NCBI RefSeq assembly: GCF_030052815.1
Contig: NC_079493.1
Coordinates: 63,798,691-63,862,690, forward strand
DNA: 64,000 nt
From: Hevea brasiliensis
Lineage: Eukaryota > Streptophyta > Magnoliopsida > Malpighiales > Euphorbiaceae
Direction: 5' to 3'
This document shows positions 45,989 to 58,276 of the stretch, in pieces; position 1 is the first letter of the stretch, and every line of letters begins with the position of its first letter. The notes beneath the pieces were generated by a model. That model had not been told where the DNA came from, made no database searches, and saw only the letters and a program-made list of their open reading frames with translations. Position numbers and translations under genes: made by a program.

Positions 45989-46658
45989 AATGAAGCTTTT
46001 CAATTTCAATTCCCTCAACTTTTTCTTCTTTCGTTTTCCTTTAACCTTCTTTCCAAGGTTTGCTTATAATTTTTTTCAAGAAAATTAAAGGATTTATGGT
46101 GAAATTTAGTGTTTAGAAAGCTTAAGAATAAGCTTTCATGGAGGAAATTTTGATAGAGAGACAAGGGAGATATGAGAGATGGCAATGATAAAGATGAAGA
46201 CCCAAAATGATTTTCCTTCTCTTTTTTTTTTTTTTCATTTGTGTATATTTATCCATTATATGACTTAGTCAATTGAAGTAATTAAATTAAAATGAATTTT
46301 GACATCATGATAATGTCATAAGGGTGATGTAATAAACTTTTCCATTTTCTTTTTCTTTTTCATTTATTTTTCTATTAGTTCTTTAATTTAATTTCCGATT
46401 CTGAAATTTTCTTTTCTTCGATTTTATTTGATAGTTAGGTCAGGAGTCAGCTCTCGTGATCAATTGACCAAATTGCCCCTCACCGGTTCAACCTGGTTTG
46501 CAAATTATTCAATATTTCTTTTGGCTCCCTTACCTAATTATTTGATTGACTTAACAATTCTTTTTCATGATTTTCTCTTTTCCACTGTGTTCGTAATGGT
46601 CCTAAGGACTGCGGCGTCACATTTTACAGTTCAAAATTTGAGTATAAATCGACCTCGC

Positions 46659-46712
46659 AGTCGTTCCCAAGAAGGTCACCCATCGCTGTGACTCTAGGCT
46701 CATTTAACTTCT
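46659..46712 (-). promoter_or_regulatory. 5S-like internal promoter segment, copy 10
   Basis: Sense AAGTTAAATGAGCC, GATGGGTGACC (46684-46674), GGGAACG. No T5 directly downstream. Confidence 0.68.
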
Positions 46713-46881
46713 TATGTTCCATTTTTCTTATTTATACGTAACCAATTGACAATTACTAATTATTTGTGTTCAGAGCTTATCTAATTGTCTTAGATGTGAT
46801 TCTAATCCCCTTAATTATCCGTACTGACACCGGCCACCGAAATAGCGAAATATACCAGGCTATGCAAATAGGGGTATTATA

Positions 46882-47330
46882 ATGGGTCAAAGCTCGAATA
46901 GTAATTTAAGGAAGAGAAAAGAATTTGAGGAACGCCAAGCTCAGGGATATGACAGAGGCAGATCATCAGGGCAGAGAACACAAAGATCTAGTCGTTGAAC
47001 AACCAGAAGTTCCTATTCTGCCCGTTTCTGCCATATTTGTGGTAAGCTACATACAGATATTTGTCGTAAGGCCTCTGGAGCCTGCTACAATTGTGGAAAA
47101 CTTAGACACTTTGTTAAAGATTATACTAGAGTACCTCGATCTACTCTCAAAATTTCACAGATAATCAGTAGAGGTCAAGATGCAGATAGAGTTGGTACTC
47201 CTCACAACCATAACAGAGTGAATCAACCCAAACATAGTAGCGCATCAGTTAGAGCATCCACTATGCGCTAAGGGGAAAGAACAGAAACTTCAGATGTAGC
47301 TGCTGGTAAGTTCTGAATTTTTGAAAGAAA
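46882..47330 (+). pseudogene. Gag C-terminal fragment with zinc knuckles
   Basis: Plus-strand frame: KRKEFEERQAQGYDRGRSSG, a stop, then CHICGKLHTDIC with all four zinc ligands, CYNCGKLRHFVKDY in which the last Cys is Tyr, and a tail VGTPHNHNRVNQPKHSS ending at TMR, stop, GERTETSDVAAG, the start of protease. The N-terminal half is missing because the sequence begins abruptly after the LTR at 46881. It is the mirror-oriented counterpart of 20165-20560. Confidence 0.82.
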
Positions 47331-48363
47331 CAATTAATTATTTTTATTTGATCCCAGCACTACTTAGTTGTATGTTAGTGTTAGAACTATATGTTCTATT
47401 GTTATTCCTTTACAGGGAAATAAATTTTGATGCAGTAGTGATTAGTCCTTTAAGATAAGGAATATGATAATAAGTGAAATTAGTTTTGGAAGAGTTTATC
47501 AGCGAAAGGAATTTTCTAGCACACCATAAAGTATAAAGCTAAACGGCAAGCCTACTTAATGTAAGGCAAGAGGATGTAAAAGTAAGTTACGGTAATAGAC
47601 TTACTCTAGATAAGGACAAAGATGTTACAGTTAGTAATTGTCAGTGGATATTATAATCAGAATAAGTTTCGGATATTAGTGAATTCAAAAAGGATAAAAG
47701 ATAGGAAAGTTTGATCTATTGGAATGTATCATAGTAACTATTCAATGTTCTTGATGTTTATACTGTAAGCTGCAAATTACAGTACTGACTTGAGATTATT
47801 GTGTAGAGCTATGTACTACTGATAGTGCACCAAGATGAGAATAGTTGCCAACGGCATCTGTATTGGTATAGTTATGTCAGGACAAAATTTTATTGTTGGA
47901 AATAAGTTTGAAAATCCTACTCAGGGAGTTAAAACTCAAAAATTAGATTATCGAAAGGTTATAGTTCAGTACAAAAGGAAGTAAGTTATAGAATATTAAT
48001 AGATAAAAGAAGTTGTGGAAGTAAAAATTTGAATAGTTGGTTCAGATATAAAAAAAAAAAAATGTTATGAATATGAGTAAGATTGTTGACTAGAATGGTC
48101 AAAGGACCTATGATTAGATAAGTAATTCTAACATGACCTCAATGGTCTTTCAAAAAGGGAACATGAATCGAAATCTTAGACGGAATGATAGTAAGAAAAG
48201 ATTAGTGCTATATAAACAAAGTAAATGTTATATTAAATTGTTAAAAGTTTTATACAAATTCAGAGGAAAGAAGATTATACGATCATACAGAAAGGAGAAA
48301 ATAAACGTATGAATATTGTAAGACGGCTATTGGGTAAAATTTCGCAGACAAAATTTATTTTAA
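47331..48363 (+). other. Non-coding internal segment replacing pol (second copy)
   Basis: Colinear with the reverse complement of 19133-20164 over about 1 kb and equally full of stops. Near 47355 a TTTGATCCCAGCACTACT word may be a remnant of the protease active site; beyond it no pol motif is recognisable. A poly-A run lies at 48050-48062. Confidence 0.75.
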
Positions 48364-48379
48364 GCGGGAGGGGGAGAAT
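48364..48379 (+). other. Polypurine tract
   Basis: GCGGGAGGGGGAGAAT immediately precedes TGTAACACCCC at 48380. Confidence 0.88.
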
Positions 48380-48555
48380 TGTAACACCCCTATGTTCGAT
48401 AGTGCGTTTTACTGTTTCGGTGACATTGTTTGTCCAGACAGCTAGGATGCCTAGAACTACATTTAAATGTTAGTGAGGTGACATAAAATAATGAAATACA
48501 AGAAAGAAAAATACAAGAAAAATAAAGAAAAAATAATAGTAATGAAATGAAACTA

Positions 48556-48610
48556 AGTTAAACGAGCCAGCACCGCAGCGATGGGTGACCGCACGGGGAA
48601 GTTACGGCGC
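48556..48610 (+). promoter_or_regulatory. 5S-like internal promoter segment, copy 11
   Basis: AGTTAAACGAGCC, GATGGGTGACC (48580-48590), GGGGAAGTT. No T5. Confidence 0.72.
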
Positions 48611-49255
48611 AGGCAATAACCGACCCCAGGGCTGTAGAAAACCCTCAGAATTTAGTTTCGATACATAATTAAAGACTTATTAAAGTATAAATATCATTAG
48701 AAATATCAAAGAAAAATTAATTAATTAGTACAAAGAAAAACAAGAAATCGAGAAAACGACAAAACTCAGTGTTACCAAAAATCGAGAATGCAACCAGAAT
48801 AGGGGCATTGTGATCGATTGATATCCCGAGTTTCCTTTTGACCTAAATGTCCATTAAAAATAAATGGTAATAAAGTTTGAAAATGCCATGAAAGAATGAA
48901 ATATTATGTGTTGTATAAATAAGAAAATTTATGGGTATAATGTGGAATAAATAGAAGTTTAACATTAACTTAGATTCTTTAATCACTTAGTGGACCACTA
49001 TGGGATATCTAAATCATTAAAAAACCAGAATTTGTCACACTAATATTCTGCAATACTCTTTCTTCCTCAAGCTCTCTACTTGCCAAATTTAAGCTCCATT
49101 TTAAACCACCATTGCTGGCCATGGAAGGAGCTCCATGCAACCTTGATCAAGTCACCTTTTCCACTAGTTTTCTTCACTAAACCTTATCTACACACCTTGC
49201 GCAGCAATAAGGGAGCAAGAAAGATAAGTTTTGGTTAGGTTTTGAAGAAGTCTAA

Positions 49256-49265
49256 AAGAGGTAAG
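49256..49265 (+). other. Splice-donor motif in LTR
   Basis: AGAG|GTAAGTGGG, about 880 nt from the LTR start. Confidence 0.55.
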
Positions 49266-51291
49266 TGGGTGTTTTCAATTCTTGTTTCATTAAAAGTGTA
49301 ACCAAGGTTGTGGGTAGTTGATTTATGGAAGAATTTTTGATGTTTCATGAATTATTGGAGTTGAGCCATTTTAGCAGCCATGAAACCTCACCATTAACAG
49401 CTTGTCCTTGCATGTAAATGGTTGTTTGGATATTGATTTAAATGTTTAATTGTATTAAAGTTCAATTCCATGTGAAAATGGAAGTTGATGGGTACGTGTA
49501 AACTTGTGGCAGCCTCATGAAGAAGATTGAAGTGTTTAAGTTCATGAAATATTGTTGAATTATGTTGCTTATGGTGGCAGCATGTGTATGTGAATAATTG
49601 TTTGGGTTTGGACATGTAAATGAGGTATGTTCATGTGGTTAAATTTTTGTAATTGGACTTTGAAAATTCTGAGTTATAATGTGTATGTTGAGAGTCATTA
49701 CAAGCTGCCCAAAATGACCAAAATGTGATATAAAGTGTGTTAATGTTATGGTACCAAATCAGAATTGGCATAAAAGGTAAACTTGGTAAGTATTGAATGT
49801 GTAATTGGTAAGTGTGAAATAATGTGTAACAGAGCAGTGTACACTTTCGCTTAGAACCTTAAGTGTAGGACTCCAATTGGTATGAGGCCAATTGGAGGTC
49901 AAACTGCACAAATTGTGCCAACTTTCATGAAGGAAGCTTACCTAAATTCTGCCTAGAAGGTTACTTAAAAAATGACCAAATCCAGATTTGTGACTTAAAA
50001 GCCTGAAAATTGACAATTTGGGTAGCAATTAGTGTTTTGACCATAACTCACTCAAAATAGGTCCAATTGACCTGAAATGTTTACCATGAATAGTGTAGAC
50101 ATAGATCTACAATTCTTATGAAGGCACAAAGCCCATAAATGAGCAGAACCAAGCCAAATAGCTTGCACAAGTTCAGGTACCAAAACTAGCCGAACCAAAA
50201 GTGACATAAAAATGACCTAACCTACCATTTTAGTGTATTCTATCCAGCATTGGTAAATTGACCATATCTTGGTCTACACAACTCAGAATGACCTGAAATT
50301 TTGCCCCGCGTGCAATAAGACATAGACTTACAAGTTTGTAGTTTGGACTGGAACCCAAAAACTGAGGAAACTAGGTCATCCATTTAGGTCAAAATAGTAC
50401 ACCGAATTCTAGTAAATTGCAATAAAATACAATACACTTGGAAATGAAATTGGTAACATATACTAACACTAAAGGGCTATAAAAAGTGACATATTGGTAA
50501 CATTAGAATTAATTCACTTAGAGTACATCAAGGGTCAACATTATAAGTTGACTAATGAAATGAATTGAAGGGAATAGTACCAAGAAAATTTAAATATTGG
50601 ATTTTATGATTGGAAACAAATTCATTGAGTACTGAAACACTTTAAATTATGTATTTCAGTTGATAAGGATATTGAGAAGCATAAAGAACATTGAGTCAAG
50701 GCCTAGGAGCGACTCAAATCAGGTTTATGCACAAATAATTTTTAACTGATTTTGTTCTGAATATTTCATATGATTAAATGAAATATTTTTCTTATGTATT
50801 ATATTTAACAAGCACTGGATTTAATTCAATGATTATTGAAATTGTTATAGTATGTATGAATTTTGCTTTATGAAATGTTATTTCAACAAGTGTTAAGCAT
50901 TATTGCGAATTGAATAAATTATGTTTTGGAAAATTGTGATAGAACATGTTTTGAATTGTGATGGGTAATTTATATGGAAAAATGCAAATTTATGATTTGA
51001 ATTGTGATGAGCATAAAAATTATTGGATATTGGAATTGACTTTGAATCGAATTGTATTGTGATTTATGCTCACTAAAGGATTGCGATATTGTTTTATATC
51101 TCACTATAGATGCTTGACTTGGTTATTACCCGTCTCTCTCATTTGTTGAGAAGACAATGGAGTTAGTTGTATTTTGATTACCATGGTACGTGCACAGACT
51201 TAGATTCTCCTCTTATTAGAGGTTAGATCTAAGTTTCTTATGTTATGGCCCTTTCGGAAGTTTCATTATTGTGATGTGTATTGTGCACGAT

Positions 51292-51360
51292 GATTCGACC
51301 TCCCCGACCATAGGGAGTTAGAATTCGATTCAACCTCCCCGACCATAGGGAGTTAGAATC
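51292..51360 (+). repeat. 34-bp module in two tandem copies
   Basis: GATTCGACCTCCCCGACCAT followed by AGGGAGTTAGAATT at 51292-51325, and again from 51327 with GATTCAACC. Confidence 0.88.
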
Positions 51361-51720
51361 ACCCCAAAGATGGCCCTTTCGGATTAGTCTTGCACAGTTA
51401 GTGAGATAAAGAATGGCTTTTGAGATAAAGAATGGTTTTTGAATAGTAAAGAATTGTGATTTCAATTATGATATATGTATAGTTGATTTTGTTGGAATTA
51501 ATCTTTATTTCCAATAAATTGTTAAAATTACCTTAAATGGTTAGTTATGATTTGTTAAATTGAATTTCGTGGTCAAAGTCATTTTATACAAATGATTTAT
51601 CTTATTGGCAATGAATATTTTGAGTTTTGGAATTTGATGAGTATCTAGATTTCCAAATTATTTACTGTAATTTTTGTTAAGGTTTATTATACTATGTTTT
51701 AAATTATAGTTGTGCACCAT

Positions 51721-51735
51721 TGAGTTCACCACTCA
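51721..51735 (+). other. LTR hairpin after GCACCAT
   Basis: TGAGTTCACCACTCA; then GCGATAGC-TATGTAT-GCTGTCAC. Confidence 0.7.
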
Positions 51736-51952
51736 GCGATAGCTATGTATGCTGTCACAGGTGAAAAGAGCATAGATGTAACACCCCTATGTTCTGTAGT
51801 GCGTTCTACTGTTCCGATGACCAGTGTTGTCCGGACAGCTAGAAAGCCTAGAACTACACTTGGATATGAGTGAGGAGACATAAAATAACGAAATACAAGA
51901 AAAGAAAATACAAGAAAAACAAAGAAAAAATAATAGCAATGAAATGTAACCA

Positions 51953-52010
51953 AGTTAAATGAGCCGAGAACCCTAGCGATGGGTGACCGCATCGGGAAGT
52001 CGCGGCATGG
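51953..52010 (+). promoter_or_regulatory. 5S-like internal promoter segment, copy 12 (best match)
   Basis: AGTTAAATGAGCC, GAGAACCCTAGC, GATGGGTGACC (51978-51988), GGGAAGTC. T5 at 52052-52056. The order GAGA, CTAG, GATGGGTGACC, GGGAAGTC is that of plant 5S rRNA. Confidence 0.78.
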
Positions 52011-52642
52011 ACAGTTGACTAGCCCTGGACCGCGGGGAACCCTAGAAAATATTTTTAGGACTTAAAAAAAGACCTATTGAAGTATAAATATCATTAGAAA
52101 TATCAAAGAAAAATTAAATAATTAGTACAAAGAAAAACGGGAAATCGAGAAAACGATAAAACTTGGTGTTACCGAAAAATCGGGAATGCAACCCGAACAA
52201 GGGTATGGTGGTCATTTGACACTCTGAGTTGTCTTTTGACCTAAATGTCCATTAAAAATAAATAATATTACACTTGGAAAATGTTATGAAAAATTAAATT
52301 GGTGGTACCTAATGTAAATAACAAAAATTGGGAGTTCAATATGGGAATTTGGAAATTTAAGATTAAATAAACATTAAGCATTACATAGTGCTCCGCTAAC
52401 TCGCCTAAGTGGACCACTTACTCTTCATTTTGGACAAATTTCATCTTCTTCCTCACTTCTCTAAGAACCAACCGAATTGCTCCCAAGAAGAACCTCCATG
52501 GCCGCATGGTTTTGGAGCTCCATGCAAGCTTGATCTAAGCTCCTTTCCTTGCACTTCCCTTCACTAAAAGTTGTCCACACACCTTGGACAGTAGATAGGC
52601 AACATGAAGATCAAGTTTTGGTGAGGTTTTGAAGAGTTTTCA

Positions 52643-52653
52643 ATGTGGTAAGT
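52643..52653 (+). other. Splice-donor motif in LTR
   Basis: TGTG|GTAAGTAGG, about 871 nt from the LTR start. Confidence 0.5.
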
Positions 52654-54661
52654 AGGTATTTTTTATGCTTGCTTCATTAAAGTTTGTGTGGATATTATGG
52701 GTACTTGAATTGTGGGAAGATTTTTAGAGTTTGATGTTTAAAGGGAGATTTGTATTTTTGGTAGCCATGAAAAATCCTTAAGGGCAGTTTATCCTTGCTT
52801 TTAAATGGTAGATTAAAGGGTTGATTAATTGTTTATTTGTGTAGGAATAAATTGGGTGGTGTATATTAGATGTATATGTGAATGTACACTTGACTTTGGA
52901 TGCTTGGAAAGCAAATTGATGAAGACTACAATTTGGAAACTTGAAGTGTGAACCCAAAATATGTATTTCATGGTTTGGTTTATGAAATTACATGGTTGAA
53001 TTATGGTACTTGTTATGGCAGCTTGTGTATAGGTATAAGGGTTTGAGTTTGCGCATGTAAATGAGCTTGTTATGTAGTTAAATTGTGTGTAATTTGGAGT
53101 TGATAAATTCTGGACTACAATGTGCATATTGAGTGTGGTTATAAGTTGCCTAAATAACCAAAAATGTGTTGTGAAATGTGTTTAGGTTATGGTACAAACC
53201 AGAAATGGCATGAATGTGTAACTTGGTAAGTGTTAAAAGTGTATTTGGTATGTGATGAAGAGTGTTGCAATAGGGCAGTGTGCGTTTTGGCCTAGAACCT
53301 TAAGTGTGTGGCTCCAATCGGTATGAGACCAATTGGAGGTGAAACTAGGCACAAAATGTGCCAACTTTCATGAAGGAAGCTTACCAAAATTCTGCTTGGA
53401 AGGTAACTTGAAAAATGACCAAATCCGGATTAGTGCATTTAAGGCCTGAAAATTGACCATTTGGGCAGCAGTTAGTGTTTTGGCCATAACTCACTCAAAA
53501 CAGGCCCAATTGACCTAAAATTTTTACCATGAATAGTTGAGACATATATCTACAAGTCTTATGAGGACACCAAGGCCCAGAAATTACCATAAGCAAGTCA
53601 AATAGCTTGCACAATTTCGGGTACAAAAACTGGTCGAACCAAAATTGACCTAAAATGACCTAAAGTGACCAATTTTGGTACATTCTGACCAGCAATAGTA
53701 AAATGACCATAACTTGGTCTAGTAAACTCAGAATGACCTGAAATTTTGCCCCACGTGCAATAAGACATAGATCTACAAGTTTGTAGTTTTGATCGAAACC
53801 CGAAAATCGAGGAAACTACGTCGTCTGGCTAGGTCAAATTAGTATACCGGGATCTAGCAAATTGCAATAAAACGCAATATACATGGAAATGAATTAGGTA
53901 ACATGTACCAACCCTAAAAGGCTACAAATGTGACATATTGGTAATATTAAAACCTAATTCACCTAGAATGCATCGAGGGTCGACATCTTAGGTTGACTAA
54001 GGAAATAATAGATGTCACACCCTACCCCTCTGTAAGGCATAACATGATCCCGTAGTATACCTAATGAATTACCAACTCCGCCTACTGATAACCCATTAAA
54101 TACACTACAAGGGATTTTCAAAACTTTTCTTACTTCTTTTACAGTGGTGAACACTATTTACAGGTGTTAAAACCTTTTTGAACTGAAGTGATAGAATTGA
54201 CACATTTGAATTATTTGGAATTTATGTAAAACTTTTGGCAGAGTGCCCTCTGTATTTTGGATAAAATAGTTCTTCAGAAAACCTGTAAAAAAAGCACTTC
54301 AATATGTATTTGCAAATCTCAACTCCAACATATTTCTCAACACAACATTTTTCTCAACTCAAATCCGCAGTGATTTTTCAAAGACTGAGATACAAGAAAT
54401 ATAATACAAAACTATTCAAGTAAATGAAATCTCAAATTTACATTTACAATAATTTACATTTAATTACATATCAAAATATTTTACAAGAGTTTCTATACAA
54501 CTGCTCAAATAATTTACATACATATTATTACATGCATACATCAAAACCTATGTACATGGGTATACCTATGATATACCTGGAGCTGATCTGAATATATCTT
54601 CAAGGAAATTTACTTACTGCTCTATGCTCTTCTTACTCATGATAAAGATACAAAGCTATCG

Positions 54662-54678
54662 CTGAGTGGTGAACTCAG
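54662..54678 (-). other. LTR hairpin after GCACCAC
   Basis: CTGAGTGGTGAACTCAG, same as 38757. Confidence 0.7.
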
Positions 54679-55002
54679 TGGTGCACAACTATAATTTAAA
54701 ACATAGTACAATATACATTGACAAAATTTACAGTAAATAAATTGGGAATCTGAATACTCATCAAATTTCAAAACTCAAAATATTCGTTGCCAATAATGTA
54801 AATCATTTGTATAAATGACTTTGATCACAAATTCAATTTATCAAACCATGACTAACCATTTAAGTAATTCAACAAAATCAATTATACATAAACCATAATT
54901 GAAATCACAATTTCTTACCATTCAAAAGCCATTCTATATCTCAAAAATCAATCTTTATCTCACTAATATGCAAGACTAATCCGAAAGGGCCATATTCGAT
55001 AT

Positions 55003-55071
55003 GATTCTAACTCCCTATGGTCGGGGAGGTTGAATCAGATTCTAACTCCCTATGGTCGGGGAGGTCGAATC
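55003..55071 (-). repeat. 34-bp module in two tandem copies
   Basis: GATTCTAACTCCCTATGGTC repeated 35 bp apart, each followed by GGGGAGGT and TGAATC or CGAATC. Confidence 0.88.
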
Positions 55072-55625
55072 ATCGTGCACAGTACCATCACAATAATGAA
55101 TCTTCCGCAAGGGCCATAACGATAAAATAAACTTAGATCTAACCTCAAATCAGAGGAAAATCTAAGCCTGTGCACGTACCATGGTAATCAAAACACAACT
55201 AACTCCATTGTCTTCTCAACAAATGAGAGAGACGGGTAATAACCTAGTCAAGCATCTATAGTGAGATATAAAACAATATTACAATCCATTTAGTGAGCAT
55301 AAATCACAATATAATTCGATTCAAAGTCAATTCTAATATCCAATAATTTTTATGCTCATCACAATTCAAATCATAAATTTGCATTTTTCCATGAAAATTA
55401 CCTTCACAATTCAAAACATGTTCTATCAAAATTTTCCAAAACATAATTTGTTCAATCCATAACAATGCTTAATACTTGTGGAAATACCATTTCACAAAAC
55501 TGAATTCATACATACTATAACAATTTTCAATAATCATTGAATTAAATCCAATGCTTGTTAAACATAATACATAAGAAAAATATGTCATTTAATCATATGA
55601 AATATTCAAAATAAAATCAGTTAAA

Positions 55626-55732
55626 AACTAGTTGTGCACAAACACAATTTAAATCAATAACATACAATTAATCATATGAAATATTATTCAGAACAAAATC
55701 AGTTGAAAACTAGTTGTGCACAAACCTCTGAT
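55626..55732 (-). repeat. Tandem duplication ending in GTTGTGCACAAAC
   Basis: AACTAGTTGTGCACAAAC occurs at about 55626 and 55712, separated by an ATCATATGAAATATT block. It is the same LTR region that is duplicated in 16584-16759, but with different internal sequence. Confidence 0.7.
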
Positions 55733-57213
55733 AATTGTCTCCTGGTCTGGACTCAGTATTTCCTTCCCTTTTCTTGAGTCTTTGGTAACTGAGAAACACA
55801 ATTTGAAGTGTTTCAGTACTAAATTAAACTGTCTCTAACGATAATGTTCGATAAGTAATTCACTGAAGGCTATTATTTGCTCAATTACCTAATATACCGA
55901 CCCTCGATGCGTTTAAGGTAAATTAGGTTTTGGTGTCCTTAATATTTCACATTCGATAGGGTTTTAGGGTTGGTACGTTTTACCAAACTCATTTCCTTGT
56001 TTAGTGCATTTTCTTGCAATTTGTTGGATTCCGGGATACTAGTTTGACCTAATCGGACGACCTAGTTCCCTCGGTTTTCGGGTTTCGGTCCAAACTACAA
56101 ACTTGTAGATCTATGTCTTATTGCACGCGGGGCAAAATTTTAGGTCAATCCGAGTTAAGTAGACCAAGTTATGGTCATTACACTATTGCTGGTCAAATGG
56201 CATCAAATTAGGTCAATTTTAGGTCAATTTGGTAAACTTTGGTTCGGCCAGTTTTTGGACCCGAACTTGTGCAAGCTTTTTGACTTGCTTATGGTCATTT
56301 CTGGGCTTTGGTGTCTTCATAAGACTTGTAGGTATGGGTCTTAAATATTTATGGTTAAAATTTCAGGTTAATTGGACCTGTTTTGAGTGAGTTATGGCCT
56401 AAACACTCACTGCTGCCCAATTGGTCATTTTTCAGGTCCTAATTGCACCTAATCCGAATTGGTCATTTTCTTAGGTCACCTTGCAAGCAGAATTTTGGTA
56501 TGTTTTCTCAATGAAAGTTGGCACATTTTGTGCCTAGTTCCACCTCCAATTGGTCTCATACCAATTGAGTTTACACATTTAAAATTATTGGCTAAAGTGT
56601 ACACTGCCCTTGGTTACTTTGCTTAACACACATCAATTACACACATTTACCTTGCAATATGTTTACTTCCCTACCAAATCTGTTTTGGTACATTACCAAA
56701 AACACATTCCCCTTTACATTAACATCATTTTGGGCAGATTACAATTATCCTCAATACACCAATTAACACTCAATTTACAAGTTCTAAGTACAATCACATA
56801 CACACCTAACCATTACAAATTTTTGCATATACTTTACACAACAAGTTCATATACATATCCATCAATCCTTCTATGTCAATATTCTGCCAACACTTCCATG
56901 AATACATACATTTATTCAAGTGTCCCCAAGCTGCCGAAAATCTTCTTCAACACCAAATTGTCCTACAATTCATCAATTCCCATCCAAGTGCCAAAAATCA
57001 CCATATAAATATGAAGTAATTCACTAGGTTTATTAAATCATCATAACTAACATAATTCTCATCAAATATATGTACAATTACTTCATCAATACATGATTAC
57101 ATGGCTGCCCAAAAATGGATATCTCAATACTCTTCAAACTTAAAAATTTCCTTCACAAAACCAACACCCATAACATGTATACAAAGTTTATCAAAGAAAT
57201 CTTCAAAAATGCT

Positions 57214-57223
57214 AACTTACCTT
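57214..57223 (-). other. Splice-donor motif in LTR
   Basis: Sense TAAG|GTAAGTTAG, about 873 nt from the LTR start once the nested LTR is removed. Confidence 0.55.
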
Positions 57224-57866
57224 ATGGTTGGAGCTTATTAAACCTTGCTTAAACTTCTTAAATTTGGTATCAAACTCTTCCTTGTGATGTGTAGACAAAC
57301 TTTAATGAAGAACCCTAGGTGATTAGAGGTGAAATAAAGGAGTTAATGGAGCTTTCTCAAATTTTGGCTATGGAGTCTTTAATGGAGTTCACTTCGGCAT
57401 GGGAGAAGAAATGAAGATGATGAAGTATTTGGTGGGTTTAAATCTGCCCATTAGTGAATATTATAATCCCTTAGTGGTCCACTCACATAAGAAATTGATT
57501 TTATATGTTTAATTTTCATTTATTCCACATTAAACCCATAGTTTTTGCTGTTTTCTTTAAGTACCACCAAATTAATTTTTTATTTTATTTTCTAAGTGTA
57601 ATATTATTTATTTTTAATGGACATTTAGGTCAAAAGACAATTCGGGAAGTCAAATGACCATAATGCCCCTGTTCGGGTTGCATTCCCGATTTTTCGGTAT
57701 CACCGAGTTTTGTTCGTTTTTCGATTTCTCACTTTTCTTTGTACTAATTATTTAATTTTTCTTTGATCTTTCTAATGATATTTATTCTTCAATAAGGGTC
57801 TATTTAAGTCCTAAAAATGTTTTCCAGGGTTCCCCGCAGTCCAAGGCTAGTCAACGGTCCACGCCG

Positions 57867-57917
57867 TGACTTCCCACTGCGGTCACCCATCGTTAGGTTT
57901 CCCGGCTCGTTTAACTT
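57867..57917 (-). promoter_or_regulatory. 5S-like internal promoter segment, copy 13
   Basis: Sense AAGTTAAACGAGCC, GATGGGTGACC (57891-57881), GGGAAGTC. T5 at 57817-57813. Confidence 0.75.
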
Positions 57918-58216
57918 GGCTACATTTCTTTGCTATTATTTTTCCTTTGTTTTTCTTGTATTTTCTTTTCTTGTATTTCATTATTTTATGTCTCCCCACT
58001 CATATTGAAGTGTAGTTCTAGGCATCCTAGCTGTCCGGACAACACTTGTAACACCCTCCCCGTAGCAACTCCGTACATTCTACTGTTCCGGTGACCGGTG
58101 TCGGTCCGGACAGCTAGAACATCCGGAAAAATATTTAAACTAAAGTCGGGAATCATAATTAACTCAAATATTAATAAGAAAAATTTAGTAAAAATTTTTG
58201 AAATAAAATACAACTA

Positions 58217-58276
58217 AGTTAAACGAGCCGGTGGCCTAGCGATGGGTAACCAGAGGAAAGTTGCGGTTCTCGCAAC
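58217..58276 (+). promoter_or_regulatory. 5S-like segment, copy 14 (third subfamily)
   Basis: AGTTAAACGAGCC, GATGGGTAACC (58241-58251), GGAAAGTT, hairpin GTTGCGGTTCTCGCAAC (58260-58276), T5 at 58314-58318. Confidence 0.68.

Larger units (their letters stand above)
40292..46881 (-). repeat. LTR (about 3.46 kb without insert), TGTCACACC to GTATTATA
   Basis: Starts at 40292 beside the PBS and ends at 46881 with GGGGTATTATA (expected GTATTACA, one C-to-T). It is interrupted by the solo LTR 40779-43904. The sequence right of 46881 is mid-gag of another element on the opposite strand, and no copy of the bases before 38045 (CACAT) is found, so the outer boundary is a rearrangement. Modules: 5S-like box 46659-46712, splice donor 45979-45988, hairpin 44072-44091. 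Confidence 0.85.

Noticed and set aside
46925..47164. Open frame of 79 codons starting MRNAKLRDMTEADHQ
   Set aside because: It is a shadow frame; the zinc-knuckle gag frame runs through the same bases in a different phase.
51953..52056. A complete 5S rRNA gene or a Cassandra element
   Set aside because: Only the internal promoter core matches. The 5' third of 5S and the closing stem are missing, and the host LTR is 3-4 kb, unlike the short LTRs of Cassandra.
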